NCBI RefSeq assembly: GCF_000149955.1 | Contig: NC_030989.1 | Span: forward strand, 2,241,839-2,305,838 | Direction: 5' to 3' | Length of the DNA stretch: 64,000 nucleotides | Source of the DNA: Fusarium oxysporum f. sp. lycopersici 4287 | Taxonomy: Eukaryota > Ascomycota > Sordariomycetes > Hypocreales > Nectriaceae | Shown here: positions 34,717 through 47,950 of the stretch, one piece after another | Position numbering within the stretch: the stretch's first letter is position 1 | Layout of the letters: each line of letters begins with the position of its first letter | Notes under the pieces: generated by a model | The model's input: only the letters and a program-made list of their open reading frames with translations | Databases searched by the model: none | Told to the model about the DNA's origin: nothing | Program-made: the position numbers and the translations under genes

Positions 34717-36099
34717 ACGAAATACGACCGACAGACTGGCATTTTGCTGTATATATCTGTGCCAGTTTCTGCTTGCAAAATCGTCAAAAGTTTTGCTTAG
34801 ATTAGACCGATGGGAACTGTCATGCTAGATCGTTTGCGAGGTATAATGATGAATTTATGAATGTTTCTGTCTCACTTTCTCTTCTTGTTGACAATCGTGA
34901 TCTTGTCTTAGACATTGAGATGTATCACCTCCACAAAGTGTGGTTGTTGGCTAGGTTGGAAGCAAGCTCTGTTCTGTGCAGGACAGTCTGTGGGCAAGTC
35001 TTGGTCTAGAAGCTCATAAAGTCCGGAGTTGTGAGACTTGGGTTTGGATAAACAACAAGTGCCTCGCGTGTGCGACGGATAGTACAACCTGCGAGCATCG
35101 AATTTCTTGCTGGGCCATCTGGAGAATTGAGCTGGTTGATTTAGGTATTGGAGTAATGTATGGCTCTCTTCAGATGATAGAAGTTGTTTGGGCATCACAG
35201 GCTTGAGGCCTCTTATTAACCTCAGTGAGTCTGGGTCACATGGTGAGTTGTAAGCCGTAGTGATGAAATGTGCCCTTAGCCTCACCGAAGGAGTTCCTTT
35301 GAGGCTTTAGCATTGGGCAGATGAAGAACCGGGCTTGCCGCCCATCACATGGGCCAGTGGTGGTAGTTAAGTGACGTCGATTTGTCGCACGAGGGGTCGT
35401 CATGATGAGGGGCAGAAAGCATAAAGCCTGGAAGCGTTTTATTCTTGGACGCGTGCATATTTCATGAGAACGACATTTCGATCTTCATGCGGGTTGATTT
35501 GATTATGCATGTTCTAGAATGGACTTGTTATTGACACTGATGATGGTATAAGAGTAGACATGTATTGCTTTGGATTTTGATAGAGTTAGTGCAAGCCTCG
35601 TTCATGCAGGCAGCAAGCTGATAGAGTCAACGATTGATAGCAAGTACTCTTGATAGATTTTCTATAAACAAACAAATGAATCTCAAGGTTCAGCAGGTTG
35701 AAACACAAAAGTAGACGCGTTCGTACATCAGATCACGAGCACGGAGTACAAAGTCCTAAAAGGTGGGCGTCACCCAAAAGTCGAGACTCGTGGGGCTTTA
35801 GTGGGGGGTTGGCAGCTCTCCTCCTTCCCTGTCCAGGTTACCATACAGTGCGTGGATGGAAGCAAGATTCCCTGCTCCATCTCAAACGAGCCAACCACTT
35901 TGAAACTTAATTCCTACCTACGACAACAACTCCAAGCTTAAACCAAGCTCTACTTTTCTTTACCACTTCCAAGGGACTCTCGTTCGTTCTTATTCTGTCA
36001 TCATTAGATATCTGTCACCCCTATCTGCCTCCACTGAGCAAGCAAGCTACCTACCGCCATCTCGTCGCGCCTAGCGGACGATGTGAATGAGCTACAGCT
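34717..36099. other. Intergenic, desaturase to VAC14
   Basis: No gene is recognised. A CRE-like TGACGTC lies at 35372 and ACGCGT hexamers near 35449 and 35715, upstream of VAC14. All are single occurrences without further support. Confidence 0.45.
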
Positions 36100-39000
36100 A
36101 TGGATGCCAACATCCAGCGGGCCCTTAATGATAAGCTCTACGACAAACGTAAGATCGGGGCTCTCGAGTATGTCTCACTTCCCATCACAGATATGCATTA
36201 TATTCCCAGGCATTTTATTGATAGCTCTCTGCTTTCACCTTCGCCAAGAGGTCACACCTCGGTCCGACGACTTACTACCATTACTTTCAAGCTTCATAGA
36301 TGCAAATGCTGACTTTCATACCACAGGCTTGAACGTGTAATTCGAGATCTTGTCAGTGTCAAGGACTATCAACGAGTTCATGATATTCTGGAGCAGCTGT
36401 GCAACGACTATGCGTACGCTGTGCATCAGCCTCATGCTAGAAATGGCGGTTTAATAGGCCTGGCTGCTGCCGCTATTGCCCTGGGTCCAGTACGTTTCAA
36501 CCTACGAGATCTTCTCGTCTCAATGCTAGATGCCTTCTCAGAAGAGATCTAGTACCTCAGTCTTCCCCAAGAGCCTACATCTAAATTTCAAGCCAGGAAC
36601 TACCTAGATATCTCGCCAAGATCGTCCCCCCTGTCCTGGCATGTTTCACCGACCAAGATGCAAGAGTAAGGTATTATGCTTGCGAGGCCATGTATAATAT
36701 AGCCAAGGTTGCAAAGGGAGAAATATTGGTGTATTTTAATAGTATCTTTGATCAGCTTTGCAAGGTATGTTGTCCCTTCCGGTCTTCATATTTGATAAGT
36801 CAACCATTCTAATATGCTCGGCTTTCCAGCTTGGGGCGGACTCGGAGCTGTCAGTCAAAAACGGAGCGGAACTGTTGGATCGACTCGTAAAAGATATTGT
36901 ATCTGAGTCTGCTGCTTCATACGTCTCTATTCTCGAGGCACCGCCGGAGTTCGATGGCGATGATAAGGTATCGCTAGGCGAGAATTCCCACTTGCCTACA
37001 GCGTTCTCCCTCCCTCGATTTATTCCACTCTTGAAAGAGCGCATATGGGTCATTAATCCTTTCACTCGGCAATTTCTCGTGGGCTGGATCACGTTGCTCG
37101 ATTCTATACCCGACTTGGAGCTTGTCACATATCTCCCGGACTTCCTTGGAGGCCTTCTCAAGTTCCTATCCGACCAGAATTCGGATGTGAGGGTCGCCAC
37201 GCAAACCTGCTTGGATAAGTTTTTGAACGAGATCAAACGAATTGCACGTATCAAAAAGGGCATATTGGAAAGCAAACGCTCTAAGGAGGGTGCCAAGCGG
37301 AAACGACAGGACTCGATCGATAGCGAATCGATAAACCCCGACTTCGAGGAAGGAGATGAGCTCGACTCGAACGCCGCACTCGATGATGATGATGACGGCA
37401 GTGGAGAGGATTGGATTCCTGGTCAAGATGTCGAGATAAACTACAAGGAGATCCTTCAGATACTCACTGCCACGCTGGATTCCCCTCTAGGTTTGTTACT
37501 CTTGAACTTCCTTGGATACGGCTGACACGTTATCAGAGGAGGATTGTCTCCTCGAATCACTTAGATGGGTTGTTGAATTTCTAGATATTTGTCCCGAAGA
37601 AGTCCTTCCCTTTACGCCCAAGATCCTCGCCCATATGCTTCCAGCTATGGCCAGCACCAAAGAAACCATCCATCAAGCAGCAACCCGGGTCAACACATGC
37701 CTGATGGACTATGTCGTTTCACTTTCCGACGACTCGGAGTTGAGTCAACCGCCGCCTCCTGCTCAGCCGCCTCAACACCTCTCGACCTCTCGACTGCCAG
37801 TTCTCGGAGAAAAGGGGACCGAGGGCAACAACAGCAACAGGGCATCCCTATCAAGCTCCAGAGACCTCGATCTTCGTAGTCCTACACCTGCTCAAAGCCG
37901 CTCGATATCGACTCCTGCTGATATCAACATTACGCAGACACAAGCCGATCTGGACTACGCCGCCGCCGTCAACTCTTTGACTCTCCTCTTCCTCAACGAC
38001 CATGAAGCGACCCGGGTGGCGGCCTTGACGTGGCTTATTATGCTACACAGGAAAGCTCCCCGAAAGGTCCTCGCTTTCAACGATGGCACGTTCCCAGCAT
38101 TACTGAAGACATTATCCGATCCCTCAGACGCCGTAGTTACCAAGGATCTTCAGCTTCTCTCACAAATCTCAAGGAATACAGAGGACGACTACTTTGCAAA
38201 TTTCATGGTCAATCTCTTGCAGCTTTTCTCAACAGATCGAAAGCTGCTTGAAACTCGAGGAAATCTCATTATCCGGCAACTGTGTTTAAGCTTGAGCCCG
38301 GAGAGGATTTACAGGACACTAGCAGACTGCATCGAGAAAGAGGAAGACGTCGAATTTGCAAGCATAATGGTGCAGAACCTCAACAACAACCTCATTACTG
38401 CTCCACAGCTAGCAGACGTTCGAAAAAGATTACGAAACCTTGAAACAAAGGTAGGAGAACGCCTCCTACGCTACAATTTAAGACAAGAATACTGACAACT
38501 TCAAGGATGGTCAAACGCTATTCGTGGCATTGTTTCGATCATGGTGCTATAATGCTGTCGCTACCTTCTCACTTTGCTTGCTCGCCCAGGCCTATGAGCA
38601 AGCTTACAACTTGCTGCAGATCTTGTAAGCCCAGGTGCAACAGAATATGCTACTTAAACTGACACGTTCCAGCGGCGAATTGGACATGACAGTCAACATG
38701 CTCATTCAAGTAGATAAGCTAGTACAGCTTATTGAGTCACCCGTCTTCACTTGTAAGCGTAGTCCCCATCATACACTTGTCGTACCCGAACTAACAACCC
38801 GTCCAGACTTACGACTACAGCTCCTGGAACCTGAGAAGTACCCATACTTATACAAGTGCATGTATGGCATTCTCATGCTTCTACCGCAGTCCTCGGCATT
38901 CGCTGCGCTGAAGAACAGACTCAACAGTGTCAGCTCTATAGGTTATCTACATGCGGCACCTCGAACGTAAGTTGAAGATTGCTTTGTAGTGGGCGTGTTG

Positions 39001-39438
39001 GGCAAGGATTGCTTAGCTCTTGACTCCCAGCGAGATGTACCGGCTTTTGTGGCAAGCTAACCTGTGGACAGGGCTCCTCCAACTACAAGTAGCTCCAATT
39101 TTGACAGACCCAATCGACTCAAGAGCAGGGAAGATGGGAACATACGATGGGTTGAACTCCTGGAAAAGTTCCGAAGTGTGCAGGAACGAGCTAGACGCGC
39201 GCAGCGTCAGAACAACATGGACGGTGACGAAATACCACCAATGGGAGTCAGTGAACTCCGCATTGGCGACGGAGCGGTAGATGTCAAAGGCAAGGAGACA
39301 CGGGGTGTCGGCTTGCAAACGATTCCCCAGAAAGAGCCAGCGCCCGCTCCTCCGGTGCCGGCCAAAAGAATAGGGTTGGGTAGACAGTTTGGAAGATTGG
39401 GTGGCGCCGTGGCAGGTAAAGGGCGGCGAAACCCATAG
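36100..39438 (+). CDS. VAC14: VAC14, scaffold of the PI(3,5)P2 kinase complex
   Basis: Vac14 holds Fab1/PIKfyve and the phosphatase Fig4 together on vacuolar membranes. Exons are 36100-36167, 36327-36489, 36597-36764, 36830-37490, 37537-38450, 38506-38624, 38673-38752, 38807-38966 and 39072-39438, giving 899 residues. It starts [24 protein letters not shown]-like repeats follow ([60 protein letters not shown]). A central Ser/Pro linker comes next, then the conserved Fig4-binding C-terminal region ([80 protein letters not shown]). The last intron acceptor is at 39071, giving [15 protein letters not shown]. The tail ends in a basic Gly/Arg stretch. Nine exons all join in phase through conserved sequence. 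Confidence 0.94.
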
Positions 39439-39572
39439 CGACTGATTCCAGTTTGGTTATATAGGTATTGAGCGTTATTTGTCTGGTGTGTCGACTTGAT
39501 GCGGAAGTAGAGTTGGCAGTGTTCAAGGTTCATTAATGTATAGTATCAGGCCAAGGATCAAATAAGACAAAC

Positions 39573-40490
39573 TCAGCGTCGTCGCTTAACAGGACTTTCA
39601 CGTTCCACTAAGCCTTCAAAGACAGCATCACGCTGCGATTCTACGAAACGTAGCTGATCTCGGAGCTCTTCGAGTTCTGCTCTGGCCATGTCTGGATTGC
39701 TAGGAAGACCTTGAAACGTGGCCAGCTGGAGGTCAAGCTCCTTCTTTCGTGACAACACTGACAAGTATTCTTGCTCGTCGCGAGCGAGGTCGGCAACGGT
39801 TGGGTGCGAGGAGTCGGTGGATGTAGCCAGAGCAGCAACCTTGTCTTGAAGCTCAGGTAGTTTGGCGGACAATGCCTTGACCTTGCGCTGCATGTCGAGG
39901 TTCTGCTTGGCCAAATGTGCCGGAGGCCGATAGTCGTCTCTCTGTAGCTCTTTGAAAAGTTCCTTGATACGAGCTGCTTCATCGTCTATATGTTTATGGA
40001 GAACCTCGACGCGGGCCTTCATCTGTTCAGCATCGTGGATGCTTGCCTGAAGTTGGCACATGCGCTGGCCTAGTGTGTCGGGCTCTGGGAAAGCGACTCC
40101 GAATTGAAGAGTCATATTGGCCATAGCATCAAGAGCGGTGTGGCCATCGGTAGGTAGATTGTGTTCTACGGCTTCAATGAGGCCTTCCCTCAGTGGCCGG
40201 CTAGTTTTGTCGATCTTCCTCCCAGAGTCGGTGAGCTCCTGCAAAGCAGTTGCTTCAGACTTAGCCACCAGGTTGCGCTCATCATCGGCAGCTTCGTTGA
40301 CAGAGGCGAGAGCTAATAGGGCTTTAAGGGTCTCGTTGTTGCGCTCGAAAGACGGGACCGGTCGAGGGTGAAATTTGGAGGAGAGCCAGGCGTCAACATA
40401 GGACCAATCGCGGGCGGTGGAAGCCGCGATACGAGCAACCGAGGGAGAGAAAATGGCCGAATCTTGACTGAGGAGACGATGGTGGGCCAT
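39573..40490 (-). CDS. HAUS1: HAUS augmin-like complex subunit 1
   Basis: This single-exon coiled-coil protein of 305 residues starts at MAHHRLLSQ (ATG 40490-40488). An earlier in-frame extension to 40568 begins at a non-ATG codon and is not needed. The region SYVDAWLSSKFHPRPVPSFE (residues about 28-47) and the LKALLALASVNEAADDERNL stretch match the calponin-homology-like N-terminus of HAUS1. Long amphipathic helices fill the rest (HIDDEAARIKELFKELQRDD; VKALSAKLPELQDKVAALAT). LPSNPDMARAELEELRDQL near the end parallels the LMPNPSLAQVKIEEAKREL region of animal HAUS1. Augmin recruits gamma-tubulin to spindle microtubules for branching. It is kept in some filamentous fungi and absent from budding yeast. 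It is convergent with VAC14, 134 bases apart, and divergent from the DnaJ gene. Confidence 0.8.
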   Translation of the reverse strand: MAHHRLLSQDSAIFSPSVARIAASTARDWSYVDAWLSSKFHPRPVPSFERNNETLKALLALASVNEAADDERNLVAKSEATALQELTDSGRKIDKTSRPLREGLIEAVEHNLPTDGHTALDAMANMTLQFGVAFPEPDTLGQRMCQLQASIHDAEQMKARVEVLHKHIDDEAARIKELFKELQRDDYRPPAHLAKQNLDMQRKVKALSAKLPELQDKVAALATSTDSSHPTVADLARDEQEYLSVLSRKKELDLQLATFQGLPSNPDMARAELEELRDQLRFVESQRDAVFEGLVERESPVKRRR

Positions 40491-41195
40491 GATTGAGTGC
40501 GCCAGAGAACAAGTGAATGAATCTCTCTGTTTTGAATCAAGGAGCGGATTTGGTGTGCAATTCTCCAAGTTTGAGGTGCATCAACAAAACAATCAATGGC
40601 GGTCGAGACAGTGACGCCACAGAACAACCTACCTGTATCCTAGCTGCAGCCCGTGCCTGTCGTTCCCGGTCCCTGTCAATTCATTGATTTGATGGTAGGA
40701 ACCCCTGCAACTGCAACGGCAGAAGTGATTCGGTCCCTGAGTGTACTAAGTTATAGTGCCCGCCGCTAATTCCTGCAGGCAGAACATGCTAGACCTCTGC
40801 TGGAACGGGCTGTGGCTCGAGAGTTTGGGGGGTCTGGATTGGTAGACGAGTACTTGTGGCCACCTATGACATTCTAGACTGATCTATGTACCTGGTTGAC
40901 AGATGTTAACTTTCCCGGCTAAGTTGACCGTCGCCTTTTCCGGTTGTTGGCTTCTTTCATCAAGTTGAGTTGTCCTTTTTGTCCCTCGTCAATTGCTAAA
41001 ACCTCCATTCATTCTTTCTTTCTTACTGTTCTTCTGTACTCAAACAGACTTTGCCATCGTTGTCGTCGTGTACTCGTCGTCAACCTATTGCACCCACTGA
41101 AGTTGATGCATTGCCGTTAGTATCCTTCAATCTGTATCGCCTGCGATTTGCCCCTCGACCTATCGTATACTTGGAATCGAACAAACTTATTCAAG
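40491..41195. promoter_or_regulatory. Divergent spacer HAUS1 / DnaJ gene
   Basis: These 705 bases lie between two opposite start codons. No clear element is seen. The last 200 bases before 41196 are C/T-rich, as in a leader. Confidence 0.4.
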
Positions 41196-42812
41196 ATGCA
41201 CCTCAATCTTGCTGGTCTGGCAGTGGCCGCTACGGCCTTCCTTGCAACTGCCAGCGCCCTTTCGCCGCAAGATATCCCTGCCGATCTCCCTGTCTCGAAC
41301 CTGTTGACAAAAGCGCAGACGCATCTGTCCCGTGGCGAGACCAACGAAGCCCTCGTCTACTACGATGCTGCCATCGCCCGCGACCCGACGAACTATCTTT
41401 CCCTCTTTAAGCGGGCTACCGCATATCTCTCACTCGGTCGAACCTCCCAGGCAACTGAAGATTTCAACAAAGTCCTGTCCCTCAAGCCTGGCTTTGAGGG
41501 AGCCCATCTTCAACTCGCTAGGCTTCGTGCCAAGGCTGGAGATTGGGATGCCGCAAAGGCACAGTACGGTCTTGCTGGGAAGGCTCCCAAGTCGGCTGAG
41601 TTTGTCGAGTTGGAAGAGGCCAAGCTCGCAGCTCACCTAGCTGACATGGCTAGCAAGGGCGGGAAGTGGGAAGAGTGTGTCAGTCACGCCGGTACTGCCA
41701 TCGTTGTCGCGAGTCGATCTCCTCATCTGCGTGAACTCCGAGCGCACTGTCGCTTCGAGCTCGGCGATGTTGAACTCGCTCTCAGCGATTTGCAACACGT
41801 CCTTCACATGAAGCCCGGTGACACTTCTCCCCATATCGTTATCTCGGCGACTTCGTTCTACGCTTTGGGTGACCTGGAGAATGGCATCGGACAAGTCAAG
41901 AAGTGTCTTCAGTCAGATCCTGATTCCAAGATCTGCAAGAAGTTGCACAAGCAGGAGAAGAAGGTTGAGAAAGCATACAAGAAGATCCAGGGACAACTCA
42001 GCCGAGGACAGCCTACCACGGCGGGCAGAGCATTGGTCGGTACTGCCGATGATTCTGGCTTGGTACCTGATGTCCGAAAACAGGTGGAGGAGCTTAAGAA
42101 GAACAAGAGCATTCCCAAGACCGCTCGTATCCAACTATTGGAGAATTTGATTGAGATGACTTGTCAAGCATACACCGAGGTGAGTTCTTCGGCCTCGTAC
42201 AATCCCTGAATATCACTAACTCTATCATAGTCAAGCCACAAAGAAGCCGCCAAGTACTGTGACGAGTCACTGCAACTCAATCCTGACTCTTTCTGGGGCC
42301 TTCTTCACAAGGGTAAGGCTCAACTCAAGAGTGAGCTTTACGATGCCGCCATCGCTACCCTTGAGAAGGCCGCCGAGATCCGTCCCGATCAGAAGGAGAA
42401 GGTCAACCCAATCCTCAACAAGGCTCACATTGCCCTCAAGCGCAGCAAGACCAAGGACTACTACAAGGTGCTTGGTGTCGAGAACGACGCCGACGAACGC
42501 CAAATTAAGTCCGCCTACCGCAAGCAATCAAAGATCTTCCACCCTGATAAGGCCGCCAAACAAGGTATCCCTAAGGAAGAGGCCGAGAAGAAGATGGCCA
42601 GCATCAACGAGGCATATGAAGTTCTGAGCGACCCCGAGTTGCGTGCCCGTTTCGACCGTGGCGATGATCCCAACTCTCAAGAGAGACCAAACCCCTTCCA
42701 GGGACAGGGCAACCCCTTCGGTGGTGGTCATCCATTCATGTTCCAGCAAGGCGGCGGCGGCGGTGGTCCCAACATCAAGTTCCAGTTTGGTGGCCAACCA
42801 TTTGGATTCTAG
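41196..42812 (+). CDS. ER-lumenal TPR/DnaJ co-chaperone (P58IPK/DNAJC3-like)
   Basis: Exons 41196-42179 and 42231-42812 give 521 residues. Residues 1 to about 22 (MHLNLAGLAVAATAFLATAS) are a signal peptide. Tandem TPR motifs follow, for example AQTHLSRGETNEALVYYDAA, then FKRATAYLSLGRTSQATEDF. More follow up to EAAKYCDESLQLNPDSFWGL at the start of exon 2. The J domain starts near residue 403 (KDYYKVLGVENDADERQIKS) with the Hsp70-activating HPD at 432-434. The tail is Gly/Phe/Pro-rich (NPFQGQGNPFGGGHPFMF). This order, TPRs then J domain after a signal peptide, is that of DNAJC3, which delivers misfolded clients to BiP. It has no HDEL-type retention signal, as is also true for animal DNAJC3. Confidence 0.92.
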
Positions 42813-43811
42813 AAAGCACACGACAAATTCTGAAGTTTTGCAAAAAGATACTACTGAGGAGTTAAATAGCGAAGGGGTCAACTACAGAGGCAATTTTGCT
42901 TGATCGGGAGGGAGTCTTTGCTGGTATCTACATCTTTACTAGAGATCAAGAAGGGCGGGGCTCTCTCCAACAGGAGTATTGGGGTTAATGGCGTCGGAGT
43001 TTCCGTAGATCGCTCACTTACGTCAAGAACAGTACATAGCGAGATCGTATACCTTGAGAATTCTTACTTTATACCGCAAATATCTAAGTCAAATCAATAT
43101 GTCAATCTATTTGCCTAATTTTCAGTAACTCGATGAAGCGTGGTTGCTCGGCCTCGGTACAATATCACCACCGCCGACGTCGGCGCAACAGCGACATCGC
43201 AATGGACACGCTTTGCCACCTTGAGGAACAGAACAAACCCATTGCTCCAATCGGAATAGTCACAGCCTGTGCTAGGTCCAAGATAATCTGAGAATCAAGA
43301 CCAGTTGGAAATTGTATGTTGCCAAAGCATATCCGCTTAGTATTTTGACATAAGTAATAACAGACAACCTATCATAACACTCCTCCGCTGTCTAACTGCG
43401 TGAATCAACACTAGCAATACCTCAAACGTTTCCCATACATGTCGCCGCTCCCCGATTTTTTCGTTCGTAAGAAGTGATGATATTTCTTTGTGTACACGAT
43501 CCGTCGCTTGCCTCGATCTTCACTCAACCGTCGTCCTTGGGTAAGTCGTGGTCATTTGCAAAGTCGGTAGAGGTCCTCGGTATAAAGGGCTCGAACCGAA
43601 TCGGGGAAGCGTCGAATCAAAAGGTTATTGTTCAAGGGTATTTCGGATGTTGTCGTTGTAGTCGTCTCAGTCCCATATCCATGCTCTCTAAAGCGTCCTC
43701 GCTCCCAAATCCATCTCTCATGGAGATAATCGCAGGGTGTCGAATATGGTTGCAAATCTATGCAGAGTTGAGGTTTGGCCATCCAAATTTTCCAAGACTT
43801 AGATGAGATGT
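42813..43811. other. Intergenic between convergent DnaJ and mitoferrin genes
   Basis: About 1 kb of 3' flanks. Short ORFs here carry no recognisable motif. Confidence 0.5.
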
Positions 43812-45204
43812 TCAGGCAGCATCGTTGCGCTTGATGAAATAGGACCTGGTTAGGTTTAAATATTAGCTTCAGTTCACCAAATGTAATCAGCCACGTCACG
43901 TACTTTGAAAACTCATATGCCGACCAGCAGATGGCTGTGCTGGGCATTGTGGTAACAATGCGAGGTCGCACGCCCTTGAAGAAGCCTCTGACACCGGCTC
44001 TTTGATATAATAGGCGACAGCCTCCGATAAAGCTGTTGACACTTCTCACCTCGGGGTCGGTGGAGGTTCCGCGAGTCTGGAGCATAGTCTTGATGACATC
44101 CATGGGGGTGGTAAGACCAGCAGCAAAGCCACCAGCAACGGCACCAGCCAAACAATGTGTCAAGGGGTCGTAGTTCTTTGCGGGGTTCATGGCGGTAGAA
44201 ATAGACTCGTATGCGAGGAACTGTAGAGCTGTGAAAGGGACTGTCATGGATAGCGTCGTGGGGTAAGAGATGTAGAAAGCGCCCAAGCCCTCGGACTTGT
44301 AGACATACTTGGCGCAGTCCAGCATGGATCGGTACATCTTGCTCGAATTTTGAATCTGCATGCGCTGCTTGATGACTGTAACGGGTTGTCAGCGACCATG
44401 TTCTAGGTGCTCGAAAGGATGCGGCGTAGGGGGCGTACCATCGAAAGGGTTCATGAACGCGTCGCTAGCAATAGTGGCAGCGGCACCACTGGTGGCTATG
44501 GAAATTCGGTTAGTAGCTGTCAGATCGCAAATTGGGCAGAAACCGGATATTTACCAGCAGCGAGGGGATGGTGAACACCGGCCTGGTTACCGCCCATGGC
44601 ATGTTTGACTGCTTCGTATGTTGCAAAGTAGACGGCATGTGCAGGACCTAAACGGTTTTAGCAACGGTTAAGAATAGGCCAAGATACCTAGACTTCTGGC
44701 CTGGCCATGGCGTGGTTGACTTACCAGCTCCAACTATGACACTAGACATGCCGCGCCATAAGCTGAAGAATCCCTCGGTGCGGGCAATCTGAACGGTATT
44801 ACGAATGACGCCCGAGTAGGCCGGTGTGGTGCTGGGGTTGAGGATTTGCATTCTGGTCTAAGAATTGTGTCAGACTCGAGATCGACAAAGCAAGCACGCA
44901 TAGAATGCAGGGCAGAAGCATACCTTGATTGCATCAATGGGATACATGGCAGTGTGCTCCTACAGGAAGACGCAAAATTAGCCCGGTATAACTTGTATTG
45001 CTTGTCGGAGGGTTTCATACTGCTATGCCCGCAAAGGCGCCTGCTGCCATGTTCTGCAGCAGGGAGAAGTTGGGCGGGAGGGATTCATAGCTGCGCGAAA
45101 AACAGTCAATTTCGAGGCCCTGAGGTGTATATATCCATCTTGACGAGGATGCTGAGTTGTGCTCACTCGTATTCTTCGACTGGCTCTGCACTTGGCTGGG
45201 CCAT
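43812..45204 (-). CDS. MRS4: Mitoferrin, mitochondrial iron carrier (Mrs3/Mrs4 family)
   Basis: This inner-membrane carrier brings Fe2+ into mitochondria for haem and Fe-S synthesis. Eight exons on the minus strand are 45204-45167, 45090-45021, 44959-44924, 44857-44725, 44647-44555, 44495-44439, 44375-43904 and 43845-43812, giving 310 residues, the family length. Three carrier repeats each hold the P-x-[DE]-x-x-K signature: MYPIDAIKTRMQ, MNPFDVIKQRMQ and TPMDVIKTMLQTRG. The MNPFDVIKQRMQ form is characteristic of mitoferrins. Other landmarks are SLPPNFSLLQNMAAGAFAGI, GPAHAVYFATYEAVKHAMGG, YRSMLDCAKYVYKSEGLGAF and the end AYEFSKSYFIKRNDAA. The ATG at 45204 is the only in-frame one. The last exon supplies 11 codons including the stop. 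Confidence 0.94.
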
Positions 45205-45664
45205 GGCGGCCACAGCTTCCGATGCTCCGCCGAAAGGCTTGGTCTCGAGGGCCGCCAGGTTGGCGACTGGAGGAGGTATCGAGGCAATTGCTGCTATAAA
45301 AGTGACGGCGAGCGACTTGTGCCGTAGACGGAGTCGGCTATGTCGTGTACGGGGTTGCAGGAGGCTCAAGATATGGAGTTGCGCCGGAGGATGGTCGCTA
45401 AAACGATGACGATGTCAAAGTTGAGATAAGGCCTAGGTAGGTAGGGGCGAAAAATATGGCCTCGACTTGCTGGAGCTGAAAAGACCGTGCAAAGTGGTTG
45501 CTATGTCCGAGCCCTGTTCTTGTTTCGCCTCGGTCTATTCGAATACACCGATCAATGAATGATGAGTCTTGTCGCCGGCAGTTAAGGTGTAGGAAATGCA
45601 AGAAAGAAAGTCGAAAGTCGAAAGCCGAGCGGAGGCGATGGAGCAAAAAAGTAGTTCAGAGGCT

Positions 45665-45680
45665 GGTGGTGGTGGTGGTG
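45665..45680. repeat. (GGT)n microsatellite
   Basis: Just over five GGT units lie in the upstream region of mitoferrin. Confidence 0.9.
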
Positions 45681-46970
45681 TTCTACCATTCCACCTTAGT
45701 CTGAATTGGACAGCGCGGGAAAAACTCCAGGTCAGGTTGAGTACCTGTAGGCTCTGGAGCTACCCTCTGTACACTATGTCCAGGGCAGTCCAATATTGTC
45801 TAGAATTTTTTCTGGGGATGAGACAGCTCCGTTTACGGCCTCGGAGTCCGGACGGGAGCTACGGCAAGTACCCTTCCGCCAAATTATTGCTGCAAAGCTA
45901 CCTCCGCATATGCGTCTTCTCTTTTCCCCTCCCCTCCCATCCCCTCCTCTAGGGCCTCTGTCGTTAGAAGTAGCGTGGTTCAGGGAGCTCGGCGCGCCGG
46001 CTCAGATAACAATGGACCTACCTTACCCTGTCTCGCATACAGCGAGGTATTTTCTACTGCCAAATTGTGAGGCGAGATACTTGGTGTTGCTCATTTCTCC
46101 GCCATCTCCTGTTGCGCTTATATGCCCGCGGAAGTGCAGTTGTATCCATTATCAGTTTATCTACCGCCGGAGCAGTTATGAGGGACTATAATTGCCATCT
46201 GTTGAAGTTGGCCCTAGTAATCTCAAGTTCATCTTCACCACTGCAACTACCCACGAATGCTGGCCTTGTTACACAACTTTGAGCTGCAAATTGAGGCCTG
46301 ACATGTTTACCAACACTCTGTTTGTATCCATACATACTGAAATCTGGATATACTTGATCGTTTCTCAGCGCGCGTTGGCGCCCAAGACAGGCGTGGCAGG
46401 TCACACAGAGATAGAAAGGCCATCTGCGCTAGACTAGATGCTCATCTCTGTACGTAAACTGGCCAATTTGCTTATTTGCAGAGTGGATCAGCGTCACTTC
46501 ATATCATATCATAATCCCTGTAACCGTCTCGTCGGGTTTGGAATCAAGATCAGGATCAGTATCGATCTCTGGCTTACACGAATAGCTGCCGAGGTTAACA
46601 GCATGCCGTCATGAGAAATATAAATTTCGGACTGGAACAGGAGGCAGGAAAATACCTTAATAGGGAGCTTCCCTTCTTCTTTCATCTTTCACCCATATTC
46701 AGTGCCTACTACTTTGCAGATCTGAAGCAAGTCAGTGGCTGGACCAACTCCACAAGAGATAGAGCACCCATGACTGACATGGAGGCATCGTGACCACGAG
46801 GCGTCTCCATTCGACAACAAGCATGCCAAGTGCTTCCTACCTTATGTTCAGGAATAATAAGCGTAGGAAACTTATAACGGCTGACAACAGCACGGGCGGC
46901 GAAAGTTAATCAGGTTTGCTTGTAGTACCGATATAGGTAAGAATGCTTATATATAAGGAAACATTTCTGG

Positions 46971-46996
46971 AAAAAAAAAAAAAAAAAAAAAAAAAA
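46971..46996. repeat. Poly-A run, 26 bases
   Basis: Twenty-six A in a row lie in intergenic DNA. There is no adjacent coding sequence, target-site duplication or other retroposon hallmark that I can see. Confidence 0.9.
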
Positions 46997-47930
46997 TAAT
47001 TGAGAAATTCACTCATGCCCACAGCCATCAGGGTGTTGGACTTGCAGTTGAATCTCATCTTTCACCGAATCATGAGCCTGGTTGCAACCCAGGGATCAGG
47101 GCATGACAAGGGTCACACACATTGGAATTAAGTTATCAATCAGTTCGGGGACCCATTCTACGTAATCAATCAGTCCTCAAACTGGATACGTTGGAGTTCC
47201 ACGGCAAAAACTCGTTGGAAAATGGTCATCAGCCAAGCAGGTTTAGAGTGACCCAGTCACTCAAGATTGACGAAAACGCATTGCAACATTGATGGTCCTT
47301 GTTTGACTCTCGCTTATCAGGCACTTGAAGTTACAACTTGTGTGTCTGTGTTTGCATCTCGCTGATCTGGTCTGAATAAGCTCACTTTTAATGTCATCAA
47401 TGTCACACCCTCTTCTAAATCTTTCCTCTCCTGCTTCCTTCGTTTGCTACCTATGTAGTCTCCGTGCAAGGAGCTTCCCGTTGACTGTGTTTTGTTTGTA
47501 CAAACGACCTTGGTATTACCATCAAATAGGACTCGTCGTTATTCGGAGACACATGCCACAGCCTCGGATTTATCGCCCCAAACCCGATATTCTCGTTGGA
47601 ATCTGTTTGCCTGTCGGATAGACCTGAGAGAAGCAAACCAGTCTGTACAGTGTGCAAGAGTTCAATAATGGGTATAATGTTTTACTCTAAATGTAGTGGA
47701 CTGATTCATATATACCCAAGAGTCTACTCCTGCGACCCAAGCACACTGACCGACGCTCCGATGCCAAACTATTCACTACCAGTCATAGGACGGATACTCG
47801 CAATAAACAAAACCCAATCTATGCAAAGCGCCAATAAAATCCACCTCCGTTTTCCAAGGAGTAGGGTATTTCGGGGAGATGACTTCCAGTATGCGCCTTG
47901 ACACCATGTGGTTCACCAAAAATAGGAAAA

Positions 47931-47950
47931 TGAATGAATGAATGAATGAA
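47931..47950. repeat. (TGAA)5 tetranucleotide repeat
   Basis: Five TGAA units lie about 20 bases beyond the ATG9 stop codon, in its 3' untranslated region. Confidence 0.9.

Noticed and set aside
46971..46996. Poly-A run as the tail of a retroposon
   Set aside because: There is no adjacent reverse-transcribed gene, promoter-like SINE head or target-site duplication that I can see.
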